The notes under the pieces: model-generated
The model's database searches: none
What the model saw: the letters and a program-made list of their open reading frames with translations, nothing else
Told to the model about the DNA's origin: nothing
Position numbers and translations under genes: made by a program
Shown: piece by piece, positions 37,038 to 44,192 of the stretch
How positions within the stretch are numbered: the stretch's first letter is position 1
Layout: each line of letters starts with the position of its first letter
Source of the DNA: an uncultured Selenomonadales bacterium
GTDB taxonomy: Bacteria; Bacillota; Negativicutes; Selenomonadales; Selenomonadaceae
Length of the DNA: 64,000 nucleotides
Reading direction: 5' to 3'
NCBI GenBank assembly: GCA_946183785.1
Contig: CAMHCS010000009.1
Location: forward strand, 21,041 to 85,040

Positions 37038-37116
37038 AGCGCCCTGAACGACATTTTAGCGCCCTGAACGACATTTTTTTTGTCGTTCAGGGCGCTAAAA
37101 TGTCGTTCAGGGCGCT
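37038..37116. promoter_or_regulatory. Perfect 36-bp inverted repeat made of two divergent tandem operator pairs
   Basis: Minus-oriented units lie at 37038-37054 and 37058-37074; plus-oriented units at 37081-37096 and 37101-37116. Each unit reads TGTCGTTCAGGGCGCT toward its promoter, with a 20-bp period. The two 36-bp arms are identical and separated by seven T. Both promoters fire outward, so the palindrome should not be transcribed. A protein binding site is therefore more likely than an RNA hairpin. Confidence 0.75.
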
Positions 37117-37120
37117 TCGC

Positions 37121-37148
37121 TTGCATTTCAAAAAATCCATGGTACACT
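37121..37148 (+). promoter_or_regulatory. Promoter of the small secreted protein genes
   Basis: TTGCAT at 37121, a 16-bp spacer, TACACT at 37143. The -35 lies 4 bp after the tandem repeat. Transcription would start near 37155, giving a leader of about 90 bases before the ATG at 37247. Confidence 0.72.
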
Positions 37149-37161
37149 ATTAACGAATTGG

Positions 37162-37240
37162 GAGAGGTAAGTCCCTCCCAAAAGTGGGAGGTGGGTACAC
37201 GCCTCTCAGCCGAAAAACTCAATATTTTTTAGGAGGCGTA
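37162..37240 (+). promoter_or_regulatory. Structured 5' leader with possible anti-Shine-Dalgarno
   Basis: An outer stem GAGAGG (37162)/CCTCTC (37202) encloses an inner stem CCTCCC (37174)/GGGAGG (37186). The segment ACGCCTC (37199-37205) can instead pair with GAGGCGT (37233-37239), which covers the ribosome binding site AGGAGG. The element GGGTACACGCC recurs in the leader of the next gene at 37652. Confidence 0.45.
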
Positions 37241-37246
37241 TCTATT

Positions 37247-37603
37247 ATGCAGAAAATCAAGTCCCTCAAAGTGTTCTTCCTCACTGCGCTGTTCGTCATG
37301 GCTATTTCGAGCATCGCTTTCGCGGGTGCGCAGGATTTCGTGCTCGTGAACAACACCGGTTATCCGATTTACAAGGTCAACGTCAGTGCCGCCAGCACCA
37401 ACAGCTGGGAAGAAGACATCCTCGGTTCGAGTGTCCTGATGAACGGTGAGTCGGTTCGCGTGAACTTCGGCGCGGGCAACCAGCAGTACTGGGATATCCA
37501 GGCGATCTTCGAGGACGGCAGCGCCATTGCCTGGTATGGTATCGACCTGCTCAGCACTTATCAGGTCACGCTGAACAACGACGGCACCGCGACGCTTCAG
37601 TAA
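37247..37603 (+). CDS. Small secreted protein, first of three paralogues
   Basis: The ATG at 37247 has AGGAGG 10 bases upstream; 118 residues. A clear signal peptide (about 1-26, ending AFAGA) precedes a mature domain of about 90 residues, probably all-beta. Conserved positions shared by the three paralogues are QDFxLxNNTGxxIxxxNVS, W, DILGSxVL, WD, FEDGSxIxWYxxDL and a closing TLNxDGTAxL. From memory, similar small secreted proteins occur in Proteobacteria, without a known function. There are no cysteines in the mature part. It is probably released into the periplasm. It is driven by the activator-type promoter at 37121. Confidence 0.8.
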   Translation: MQKIKSLKVFFLTALFVMAISSIAFAGAQDFVLVNNTGYPIYKVNVSAASTNSWEEDILGSSVLMNGESVRVNFGAGNQQYWDIQAIFEDGSAIAWYGIDLLSTYQVTLNNDGTATLQ

Positions 37604-37632
37604 GAAACAGTCGTTAGCCACTGTCCACAATC

Positions 37633-37718
37633 CCGTATGGGAGCAGGAGACGGGTACACGCCCTCTGCTGTCAAGATATTAACCAAATTATTATTAATCT
37701 AACGGAGGCGTATCTACA
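37633..37718 (+). promoter_or_regulatory. Second structured leader, related to that at 37162
   Basis: It contains CCC-GTAT-GGG, then GCAGGAG (37643) facing CTCTGC (37663) around GGGTACACGCC (37652-37662). The ribosome binding site GGAGGCG (37704) and the following TATCTA match the first leader, and ACGCC can pair with GGCGT over 5 bp. The AT-rich stretch between them holds no convincing promoter, so co-transcription with the first gene is likely. Confidence 0.4.
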
Positions 37719-38075
37719 ATGCAGAAAATCAAGTCCCTCAAAGTGTTCTTCCTCGCCGCTCTGTTCGTCATGGGTCTTTCGAGCATTGCCAGCGCAGGCG
37801 CGCAGGATTTCGTGCTGGTGAACAACACCGGTTTCCCGATTTATTATGTCAACGTCAGCCCGGCCAGCTCCGACAACTGGCAGAACGACATCCTCGGCAG
37901 CCAGGTTCTGCCGAACGGTTCGTATGTTCAGGTAATGTTCCCGACGAACGGCGTCCAGTACTGGGACATCCAGGCTACTTTCGAGGATGGCAGCAGCATC
38001 GCTTGGTACGGCATCGACTTGCTAAGCGTTGCGCAGGTCACGCTGAACGGCGACGGGACTGCTTCGCTCCAGTAA
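37719..38075 (+). CDS. Small secreted protein, second paralogue
   Basis: The 118-residue protein is very close to that at 37247; the first 17 residues differ at one position and most core motifs are identical. A signal peptide ends near ASAGA. The GGAGGCG ribosome binding site lies about 9 bases upstream. The near-identity of coding and leader sequence indicates recent tandem duplication. No function is known. Gene conversion with the first copy is possible. Confidence 0.8.
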   Translation: MQKIKSLKVFFLAALFVMGLSSIASAGAQDFVLVNNTGFPIYYVNVSPASSDNWQNDILGSQVLPNGSYVQVMFPTNGVQYWDIQATFEDGSSIAWYGIDLLSVAQVTLNGDGTASLQ

Positions 38076-38111
38076 CACAAGCATTACACTCTCCTTTCCT
38101 ATTTCTGGTGT

Positions 38112-38139
38112 CCCCGTCGGTATGTACCTGCCGGCGGGG
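38112..38139 (+). other. Hairpin between second and third paralogues
   Basis: A 9-bp stem CCCCGTCGG/CCGGCGGGG (one G-U) with a 10-base loop is followed by ATATATTATA, not a T-run. It may stabilise the upstream message or weakly terminate it. Confidence 0.4.
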
Positions 38140-38186
38140 ATATATTATAAGGATAGAAAATAGAAAACAATAAGGAGGCTTCAGTC

Positions 38187-38537
38187 ATGCAAAGATATTT
38201 CAAGACTTTCATGCTGACCGCAATGATGCTCATGGCGACGGTTGCCACCGCTTTTGCCGGGCCGCAGGATTTCAACCTTATCAACAACACCGGAAAATCG
38301 ATTTTTTATCTGAATGTCAGCCCCACCGAAGCGAAGGAATGGATGCCGGACATTCTCGGCTCGAAGGTCCTGCTGCAGGGCGAGACCGCTCATGTGACCT
38401 TCGCGCCAACCCCCGGAAAGATGTGGGATCTGATGGCGGAGTTCGAGGACGGAAGCTCGATCATTTGGTATGAGCTCGACCTGTACGCTTACGGGACCAT
38501 CACGCTGAATAGCGACGGCACCGCGTATCTGGAGTAA
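38187..38537 (+). CDS. Small secreted protein, third, diverged paralogue
   Basis: The ATG at 38187 has AAGGAGG 8 bases upstream; 116 residues. The signal peptide ends near AFAGP. It keeps the family pattern (NNTG, DILGSKVL, MWDL, FEDGSSIIWYELDL, TLNSDGTAYLE) but is clearly more diverged than the first two. It lacks their leader element, so it may be regulated differently. Function unknown. Confidence 0.78.
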   Translation: MQRYFKTFMLTAMMLMATVATAFAGPQDFNLINNTGKSIFYLNVSPTEAKEWMPDILGSKVLLQGETAHVTFAPTPGKMWDLMAEFEDGSSIIWYELDLYAYGTITLNSDGTAYLE

Positions 38538-38544
38538 TACTTAA

Positions 38545-38704
38545 GGAAGCACCGAATAAGTCCCGCCGCGCCCCTGACGGGTCTTTTTCCGTCATGCTGC
38601 GTCAAAGTGCTCTCGACGTAGCTCTGCTACGACTTCGAGCACTTTTCCTTGCCTGACGAAAAAATCCCTCGACAGGGCCACGACTTGACTTAATCAGTGC
38701 TTCC
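38545..38704 (+). mobile_element. 160-bp MITE, copy 1 (subfamily A)
   Basis: The ends are GGAAGCACCGAATAAGTC and the inverted GACTTAATCAGTGCTTCC. It is flanked by TTAA on both sides (38541-38544 and 38705-38708), a 4-bp target duplication. It encodes no protein. Its centre forms a long hairpin (AAGTGCTC/GAGCACTT around GTAGC/GCTAC). It is nearly identical to 49634-49793. Confidence 0.85.
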
Positions 38705-38716
38705 TTAAAGGCAAAC

Positions 38717-38745
38717 AAAAAAGCCTCCCTGCGGGAGGTTTTTTT
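38717..38745. terminator. Bidirectional rho-independent terminator
   Basis: AAAAAAG, stem CCTCCC/GGGAGG with a TGC loop, then TTTTTTT. It follows the MITE and ends transcription from the small secreted protein genes. Confidence 0.85.
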
Positions 38746-38801
38746 GTTTTGTCTGCCGGTAGCCATCCGGCTGACTGGGAATGACTTAGTACCTGTGTAT
38801 T

Positions 38802-38842
38802 TAATATAGCATAAACGGGGGAAAAATGCTATATTATTTTTT
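38802..38842 (+). promoter_or_regulatory. AT-rich perfect inverted repeat upstream of the short membrane-peptide gene
   Basis: TAATATAGCAT (38802) and ATGCTATATTA (38826) are separated by 13 bases and followed by TTTTTT. It could be an operator, a weak terminator, or both; TATATT inside the right arm could also serve as a -10. Confidence 0.5.
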
Positions 38843-38881
38843 GGCGGTCTCGCCTCATTCTTCATGAAAGGAGGTGAGGGG

Positions 38882-38965
38882 GTGACTCGGTATCTGTTGC
38901 GCTTCGCTATCGCGGTTCTCGCTGGCGTCGTCGCGAATGCCATTTGGCACTTGCTGGACGGTTAA
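38882..38965 (+). CDS. 27-residue single-helix membrane peptide
   Basis: The GTG at 38882 is preceded by AGGAGG with 7 bases of spacing; an in-frame ATG at 38864 lies before that site. The product starts MTRYLLRF, has one hydrophobic helix (about residues 4-21), and ends WHLLDG. The frame stops at TAA 38963. The transcript then carries the hairpin GGAGAG/CTCTCC and a strong terminator (39020-39045). Size, one helix, a strong ribosome site and a compact structured transcript resemble type I toxin peptides. No antisense RNA can be proven here. A regulatory small membrane protein is the alternative. Confidence 0.5.
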   Translation: MTRYLLRFAIAVLAGVVANAIWHLLDG

Positions 38966-39019
38966 GCCAACCGAAAAGCAAACCGCTGGGAGAGTTTCGC
39001 CAGCTCTCCGCGAGTGGGG

Positions 39020-39045
39020 AAAGCCGTCCTGCGGGACGGCTTTTT
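39020..39045. terminator. Bidirectional rho-independent terminator
   Basis: AAAGCCGTCC, loop TGC, GGACGGCTTTTT. It ends the short peptide transcript on the plus strand and the ABC importer operon on the minus strand, whose last stop is at 39049. Confidence 0.85.
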
Positions 39046-39048
39046 CTA

Positions 39049-40128
39049 TCACTCATCAGATTCCTTGTACCAGAACGGGCGTAAAAAGCGAAGCGCGCAG
39101 GTTTCGCCCGGTTCGGGGCCGGGATCGCGGCGGCCTTTTTGGACGCGGAGCGTCTGCTCGCCGACCTGGATCTGGTAGTCGATAATCTCACCGAGGAACG
39201 CCTTGCGGTTCACGACGCCGTGCAGTCCTTCCGGGTCGTCGGCGGGGACGAAGTCGATCTCGGAGGGGCGGCTCGCCCAGGAGACGACGCTTTCGCCCGC
39301 GAGACGCTCAGGGACCGTGACGCCCGCCGGGAGAGCCACGCCGCCCGGGAGTTGGGCACTTCCGCCGTCCTGATTCACTGCGAGGAAATTCGAAAGGCCG
39401 ATGAAGCTGAATACGAACTTGTTCGCCGGATTGTTGTAGATGTTCAGCGGCGTGTCGATCTGCTGGACGACGCCGAGCTTCATCACGAGAATCCTGTCGG
39501 AGAGCGCCATGGCTTCGGACTGGTCGTGGGTGACGTAGATGATCGAGAAGCCGTATTTCATTTGGAGGTCCTTGATCTCAAACCGCATTTCCTCACGGAG
39601 GTGCGGATCAAGGGAAGAGAGCGGCTCGTCGAGCAGCATTACGTCAGGATTGATAGCCAGCGCCCGGGCGAGAGCCACGCGCTGTTTGCCGCCGCCGGAC
39701 AGGTAGTCCGGGCTTTGATCCTTCGCCGCCACGAGATTCGTCGCTTTCAAGGCGTCCATTGTGCGCTGATCGATTTCGCTTTCGGGCAGCTTACGAATGC
39801 GCAGCGGGAACGCAACGTTCTCATAGACGGAAAGGTGCGGCCAGACGGCGAAGGCCTGGAACACCATGCCGAAGTTCCGCTTTTCCGGCGGGGTGTAGTG
39901 GTTTTTCGCCGGCGAGGAAAAGAGCTGGTCGCCGACCCAGACCTCGCCTTCGGTCAAATCCTCGAAACCCGCTACCATGCGAAGCGTCGTGGTCTTGCCG
40001 CAGCCGGAGGGGCCGAGCATCGAGAAGCACTCGCCCTTACCGATTTCGTAGTTCAGATTGTTGACGGCGGTGACGTCGCCAAAACGTTTCGTCACGCCGA
40101 TCAGACGTACAAAGCCTGCCATCGTCAC
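39049..40128 (-). CDS. ABC importer ATPase, FbpC/PotA-like (second ATPase of the operon)
   Basis: The protein has about 359 residues. Walker A GPSGCGKTT, Q-loop, signature LSGGGKQ, Walker B VMLLDEP and the H-loop THD are present, followed by a C-terminal TOBE-like regulatory region (about 240-355). The signature LSGGGKQ departs from the usual LSGGQQQ seen in its partner at 41804. The start is either the GTG at 40128, which overlaps the permease stop as GTGA, or the ATG at 40122. It powers the permease encoded at 40125-41807. Having a second, different ATPase in the operon is unusual for this family; the importer may use a heterodimer, or the two may alternate. Confidence 0.9.
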   Translation of the reverse strand: MTMAGFVRLIGVTKRFGDVTAVNNLNYEIGKGECFSMLGPSGCGKTTTLRMVAGFEDLTEGEVWVGDQLFSSPAKNHYTPPEKRNFGMVFQAFAVWPHLSVYENVAFPLRIRKLPESEIDQRTMDALKATNLVAAKDQSPDYLSGGGKQRVALARALAINPDVMLLDEPLSSLDPHLREEMRFEIKDLQMKYGFSIIYVTHDQSEAMALSDRILVMKLGVVQQIDTPLNIYNNPANKFVFSFIGLSNFLAVNQDGGSAQLPGGVALPAGVTVPERLAGESVVSWASRPSEIDFVPADDPEGLHGVVNRKAFLGEIIDYQIQVGEQTLRVQKGRRDPGPEPGETCALRFLRPFWYKESDE

Positions 40129-41807
40129 TCACTCTCCTTTTTCGTGAAATGGTTGATGACCGTCTGTCCGACGATGATGATGATCAGGGCAATGGCGGCC
40201 AGCGCGCAGGAGATGACGGTCTCGCCGTCTTCGTTCAGCGTGTAGATGGCGACGCCGATGGTGCGCGTGGTTGGCGCGTAGAGCATGATCGAAACGGTCA
40301 GCTCTCGGAGCGACGGCAGGAAGATCAGGAAGAAGGCCGCGAACATGCCCGGCTTGACCAGCGGCAGCACGATGTCCTTCAGCGACTGCCACATAGTCGC
40401 GCCGCAGGCGCGGGACGCCTCGACCAGCGAGTCGTGAACCTGTTCGAGAGCCGCGCTGTTCGCTTTCAGGGAGAACGCCATATAGCGTGCGATGTAAGCC
40501 ACGAGGATAATCCAGACCGTGTTGTAGAGGTTGACGCCGAACTGGCCGCTCCATGCGAGGATCACGCCGAGAGCGATGACCGAGCCCGGGACGGAGAACG
40601 GCAGCATGCCGAGGAATTCCAGAAGTCCTTTGCCCTTGACGTCCATCTTGACGATGACGTAGGAGATCATGACGCCGGCGAACATCGTGATGATCGCGGC
40701 GGTCAGGCCCAGCGTAACACTGTTGAAGATCGCGTCGCGGGTCACGTCGTATTCAAACAGGATGAATTTGAAGTTGTCCAGCGACAGATTTTCCGGCGTA
40801 AACGACAGGCCGTAAGTGCTGAGGCCGCCGACGAGGAAAATCACGACGGTCGGCAGCACGATCGTGAAGCCGATATAGGCGAGGCAGAAGAACATCAACG
40901 GGTATTTAAGGCCGCGGAGCTTCAGCTCCATCGGGCGGAAGCTCTTGCCGCCGATGATCTGGTAGTGGCCGGAGCCGAGGATTTTCCGCTGCGCCCAGAT
41001 GATGCAGGCCGCGCTGATGACCAGTACGGTGGCCAGCACGGTGCCCGTGCGGATCGACTCGAAGGAGCCGCCCGACTGGTGGATGCGCTCATAGATCAGC
41101 ACCGGGATGTTGTAGATGCCGTTTTCGATACCGAGCACGGCGACGGTGCCGAAGTGAGCCATGGAGTAGAGCATGATCAGGAGCGCGCCGGACAGGATCG
41201 AGGGCAGGACCAACGGAATCGTGATCTTCCGCGTGATCGTGAAGAGCCCCGCGCCCGAGATGCGGGCGGATTCCTCCAGCGTCGGGTCCATACGCTCGAG
41301 CGCGCCGCAGACCTGGATGAAGACGAAGGGGAACAGGTACATGACCTCGACGGCGGAAATGCCATAATAGCTGTAAAGGTTGAAAATCGGGCCGTCAAAA
41401 CCGAGATGGTCCATAAAGAATCGGTTGATGAAGCCCGCGTTCGGCGAAAGCAGCATCTTCCATGCCATCGCGCCGATGAAGGACGGCAACATGAACGGTA
41501 CGAGGAACATGCTCTTCATGAAACGCTTGTGCGGCATATCCGTCCGCGTGACGAGCCACGCGAAGAAGGTGCCGACGATGGTGGAGCCGATGGTGGACAT
41601 GCCCGCGATGATCAGCGAGTTCATCAGCGCCTTGAATGTCTCCGGCTCCTTCAGGATTTCGATGGCTCCGGAGAAGTTGAAGTGGTCTTCGACCCAGAAC
41701 GCGTTGAACAGGATCAGGAGTACCGGGAAGGCGACGACGACGACGAGAATGGCGATGGACAGGAACAGGATGATCTGCGCCACGCCGAAAGAGCTTTTCG
41801 TGTTCAT
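40125..41807 (-). CDS. ABC importer permease, fused FbpB-type (two permease domains)
   Basis: The 560 residues carry about 12 membrane helices in two halves, each with an EAA-type loop (ESARISGAGLFTITRKITIPLVLP in the first half is interrupted here only for length; EASRACGATMW in the second). This is the fused-permease design of ferric-iron and related importers (FbpB, AfuB). The gene overlaps both ATPase genes by 4 bases, so translation is coupled. The substrate is set by the lipoprotein at 42998-44047. Confidence 0.9.
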   Translation of the reverse strand: MNTKSSFGVAQIILFLSIAILVVVVAFPVLLILFNAFWVEDHFNFSGAIEILKEPETFKALMNSLIIAGMSTIGSTIVGTFFAWLVTRTDMPHKRFMKSMFLVPFMLPSFIGAMAWKMLLSPNAGFINRFFMDHLGFDGPIFNLYSYYGISAVEVMYLFPFVFIQVCGALERMDPTLEESARISGAGLFTITRKITIPLVLPSILSGALLIMLYSMAHFGTVAVLGIENGIYNIPVLIYERIHQSGGSFESIRTGTVLATVLVISAACIIWAQRKILGSGHYQIIGGKSFRPMELKLRGLKYPLMFFCLAYIGFTIVLPTVVIFLVGGLSTYGLSFTPENLSLDNFKFILFEYDVTRDAIFNSVTLGLTAAIITMFAGVMISYVIVKMDVKGKGLLEFLGMLPFSVPGSVIALGVILAWSGQFGVNLYNTVWIILVAYIARYMAFSLKANSAALEQVHDSLVEASRACGATMWQSLKDIVLPLVKPGMFAAFFLIFLPSLRELTVSIMLYAPTTRTIGVAIYTLNEDGETVISCALAAIALIIIIVGQTVINHFTKKESE

Positions 41808-42904
41808 TCCTCAAGCACCCCCTTCAGCGATTCCTTATCGAACCAGTGCAGGCTCAAAAATGTCAGCGAGCATTCGTCCCCGGCTTTGAACATCAGATCC
41901 TGCGCGATGGCGTGATGGGTTTCAATGCTCGTCCGGAGATGCGCGCCGTCAATCTCGATCAGGTAGTCCATCATCGCGCCGAGGAAGTTCGCGCGGCGGA
42001 TCACGCCGTGCAGTCCGTCGCCGCTCCTCGCGATGCGTACGTCGGAGGGGCGGAAGGCCGCGACCCACTCGGTGGCGTCGCCGGAGGGCGTCTCCCAGGG
42101 AATCGGCTGGCTGCCTTTCCCGACGAGGAACGCGCCTCCCTCTTTGCGCACGTCGATGAAATTCGCGATGCCCATGAAGTTGAACACGAATGGATTGACC
42201 GGCTTCTCGAAGATTTCCCACGGCGTGCCGATCTGCTGGATCGCGCCCGCCGCGTCCATGATGGCGACGCGGTCGGAGATCGCGAGGCCGATTTCCTGGT
42301 CGTGGGTGACATAGAGCACCGTGACGCCAAGCTTTTTTTGCAGCTCCTTGATCTCGAAGCGCATTTCCTCACGCAGATTCGCGTCCAGGTTTGACAGCGG
42401 CTCGTCGAGGAGCAGGAGCGCCGGGTCAGCGACAAGGGCGCGGGCCAATGCGACGCGCTGCTGCTGGCCGCCGGAAAGCTCCGAGGGCAGGCGCTTGTCG
42501 AGGCCGTTCATGCCGACGATATCAATCATGCGCATGACGCGCTCGTTGATTTCGTCTTTTGGCCGGTTGGCGATTTTCAGGGGGTAGGCCACATTCTCAA
42601 AGACGGTCATGTGGGGCCAGACGGCGTAGTCCTGGAACACGACGCCGAGCCCGCGGTTTTCCGGCGGCACGGCAATCCTCGCCTCCGGGTCATTCACCAG
42701 CGTATCGCCGATGTAAATCTTCCCCGCGTCGGCGGACTCGAACCCGGCGAGCAGCCGCAAGAGCACGGTTTTTCCGCAGCCGGAAGGCCCGAGCAGGGTA
42801 AAGCACTCGCCTTTCTTCAGTGTGAGCGAAAGGTTCTGGAGCACGGGGTGATCCGGATAGCCCTTCGACACGTTTTCCACACGGATAATGTTGTTGTTAT
42901 CCAT
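41804..42904 (-). CDS. ABC importer ATPase, FbpC/PotA-like (first ATPase of the operon)
   Basis: The 366-residue protein shows Walker A GPSGCGKTV, VVFQDYAVWPHMTV at the Q-loop, signature [15 protein letters not shown], Walker B LLLLDEP, THD, and a C-terminal TOBE-like region. The start at 42904 has AAGGAGG upstream. It is homologous to the ATPase at 39049-40128 along its whole length, including the C-terminal region, so the pair arose by duplication. Confidence 0.92.
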   Translation of the reverse strand: MDNNNIIRVENVSKGYPDHPVLQNLSLTLKKGECFTLLGPSGCGKTVLLRLLAGFESADAGKIYIGDTLVNDPEARIAVPPENRGLGVVFQDYAVWPHMTVFENVAYPLKIANRPKDEINERVMRMIDIVGMNGLDKRLPSELSGGQQQRVALARALVADPALLLLDEPLSNLDANLREEMRFEIKELQKKLGVTVLYVTHDQEIGLAISDRVAIMDAAGAIQQIGTPWEIFEKPVNPFVFNFMGIANFIDVRKEGGAFLVGKGSQPIPWETPSGDATEWVAAFRPSDVRIARSGDGLHGVIRRANFLGAMMDYLIEIDGAHLRTSIETHHAIAQDLMFKAGDECSLTFLSLHWFDKESLKGVLEE

Positions 42905-42997
42905 GAGTTACCTCCTTGTTAATAATAGATATAAAAGCAAGCGGCGGAACGCTCGTGTTCCGCCGCCTGTCGGACGCGCCGAGGCGTCATATAGTTC

Positions 42998-44047
42998 TTA
43001 CTTCTTGATAATCTCCGTGAACTTCTTGATCGTCTCTTCCTTCTTCGGAAGGATCTCGGTGTAGCTGACCTTGATGCCGTTCTTCAGAGCGACTTCAGGC
43101 TGCGGGAGATTGTACTTCTCGGGGATCTTGACGTCCTTGCGGACAGGAACGGTGCCGGCTTCGGCGACCTTCTGCTGCGCTTCCTGGCTCAGCAGGTAGT
43201 CGACGAATTTCTTTGCGGCTTCGACGTTGTTCGCGCCCTTGAAGATCGCGACCGGGCTCGGGACCATCAGCAGTTCGGGCGGATACGCCATCTTCAGATG
43301 CGCGCCTTTCGCGATCTTGCTGTTGGTGATGTAGTCGACGCCGAGGCAGGCGACGAGCTCGCCGGAGGAGGTGTCGTCAACGACCTGGCCGGAGCCTTTG
43401 CCGATGCGCGTGCCGTTGTCATGCAGCTTGTTGAAGAAATCCCAGCCGAACTGCTTCTCCAAGAGAGCGACGCTCATGTAGGACGTGCCGGAGAGAGCCG
43501 GGTCAGCGATGCCGAAGCCCTTGTTGTATTCCGGCTTCAGAAGGTCGGACCACTGGGTCGGAGCTTCTTTGATCTTGTCCGTGTTGTAGACGATGCCGAG
43601 GGTGCCGAGACGGGCCGCCGTAAAGCTTCCGTCGTAATCGTCAAACGGGTTCAGGAGCTCGTTGAAAATCGGGGTTTTGTAGACTTCCAGCATACCCTGG
43701 GATTTCATCTGATAGAAATCGGGGACTTCGCTGGTCCAAATGACGTCGGCGAGAATATGGCCGCTCTGCTTTTCGGCGGCAATCTTCGCCATCAGCTTGC
43801 CGGCGCCTGCCGACTGATAATCGACTTCGATGCCGGGGTTCTTCTTCTTGAAGCCTTCGACGATGCCGCTGATCAGCGCTTCCTTCATCGAGGTGTAAAT
43901 CACGAGTTTGTTCTTTGCGCCCGCAGCGCCCGAGCCTGAGCCCGAACCTGACGACTGCGGCTTCGGCCCGCCGCCGCAGCCGGCGACGAGAGCCGTCGTC
44001 ACGGCCATGCACAGAACCATCAATAACGCGAGTGCCTTTTTCTTCAT
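42998..44047 (-). CDS. ABC importer substrate-binding lipoprotein, FbpA/AfuA-like
   Basis: The ATG at 44047 has AAGGAG 8 bases upstream (349 residues). The lipobox ALVAGC gives Cys24, followed by a Gly/Ser linker. The mature protein begins KLVIYTSMKEAL and contains DVIWTSEVPDF, GIVYNTDK and AVFK-type segments, typical of the family that binds ferric iron, aminoethylphosphonate or sugar phosphates. The two tyrosines diagnostic of FbpA-type iron binding cannot be assigned by eye, so the substrate stays open. It is the first gene of the operon, driven by the promoter at 44193-44221. Confidence 0.85.
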   Translation of the reverse strand: MKKKALALLMVLCMAVTTALVAGCGGGPKPQSSGSGSGSGAAGAKNKLVIYTSMKEALISGIVEGFKKKNPGIEVDYQSAGAGKLMAKIAAEKQSGHILADVIWTSEVPDFYQMKSQGMLEVYKTPIFNELLNPFDDYDGSFTAARLGTLGIVYNTDKIKEAPTQWSDLLKPEYNKGFGIADPALSGTSYMSVALLEKQFGWDFFNKLHDNGTRIGKGSGQVVDDTSSGELVACLGVDYITNSKIAKGAHLKMAYPPELLMVPSPVAIFKGANNVEAAKKFVDYLLSQEAQQKVAEAGTVPVRKDVKIPEKYNLPQPEVALKNGIKVSYTEILPKKEETIKKFTEIIKK

Positions 44048-44059
44048 ACATTTCACTCC

Positions 44060-44131
44060 TTAATAATAAAATGAAAATAGAGACGGTAAACATGCCGAGG
44101 AATAATCTGTAAACCTTCCCGCAGCCGACAT
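44060..44131 (-). CDS. Possible 23-residue leader peptide of the ABC importer operon
   Basis: The ATG at 44131 is preceded by AAAGGAGG. Twenty-three codons end in TAA at 44060, 13 bases before the lipoprotein ATG, and the stop overlaps that gene's ribosome site (TAAGGAG). The peptide is rich in Ser, Phe and Tyr and ends LFSFYY. Coupling or attenuation control is possible; it may also be chance. Confidence 0.35.
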   Translation of the reverse strand: MSAAGRFTDYSSACLPSLFSFYY

Positions 44132-44192
44132 TCCGCCTCCTTTCCTTTGCCTGCAAGAGGATTACCTTGTCAGACAATTCATACACGATTAC

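Noticed and set aside
37038..37116. The perfect 36-bp inverted repeat with a T-run in its loop could be a terminator.
   Set aside because: It lies between two outward-facing promoters, so neither transcript crosses it. Half of the motif occurs at 668-704 without its inverted partner, in the same position relative to a promoter.
38545..38704. Short open frames inside the 160-bp elements.
   Set aside because: They cross the hairpins, lack ribosome sites and differ between subfamilies. They reflect the palindrome, not genes.
38802..39045. A tRNA or other stable RNA in the structured region around the short peptide.
   Set aside because: No cloverleaf, no anticodon arm and no CCA-type end could be built; the hairpins fit a short mRNA with a terminator.
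40149..41915. A 588-codon plus-strand frame opposite the ABC permease.
   Set aside because: It is highly charged (Asp/Glu/Arg/His-rich), lacks a start context and is antisense to a clear membrane permease. It is a shadow frame.
42998..44047. Naming the importer fbpABC (ferric iron) outright.
   Set aside because: Iron, aminoethylphosphonate and sugar-phosphate importers share these families. The diagnostic ligand residues could not be assigned by eye and no Fur box is visible.
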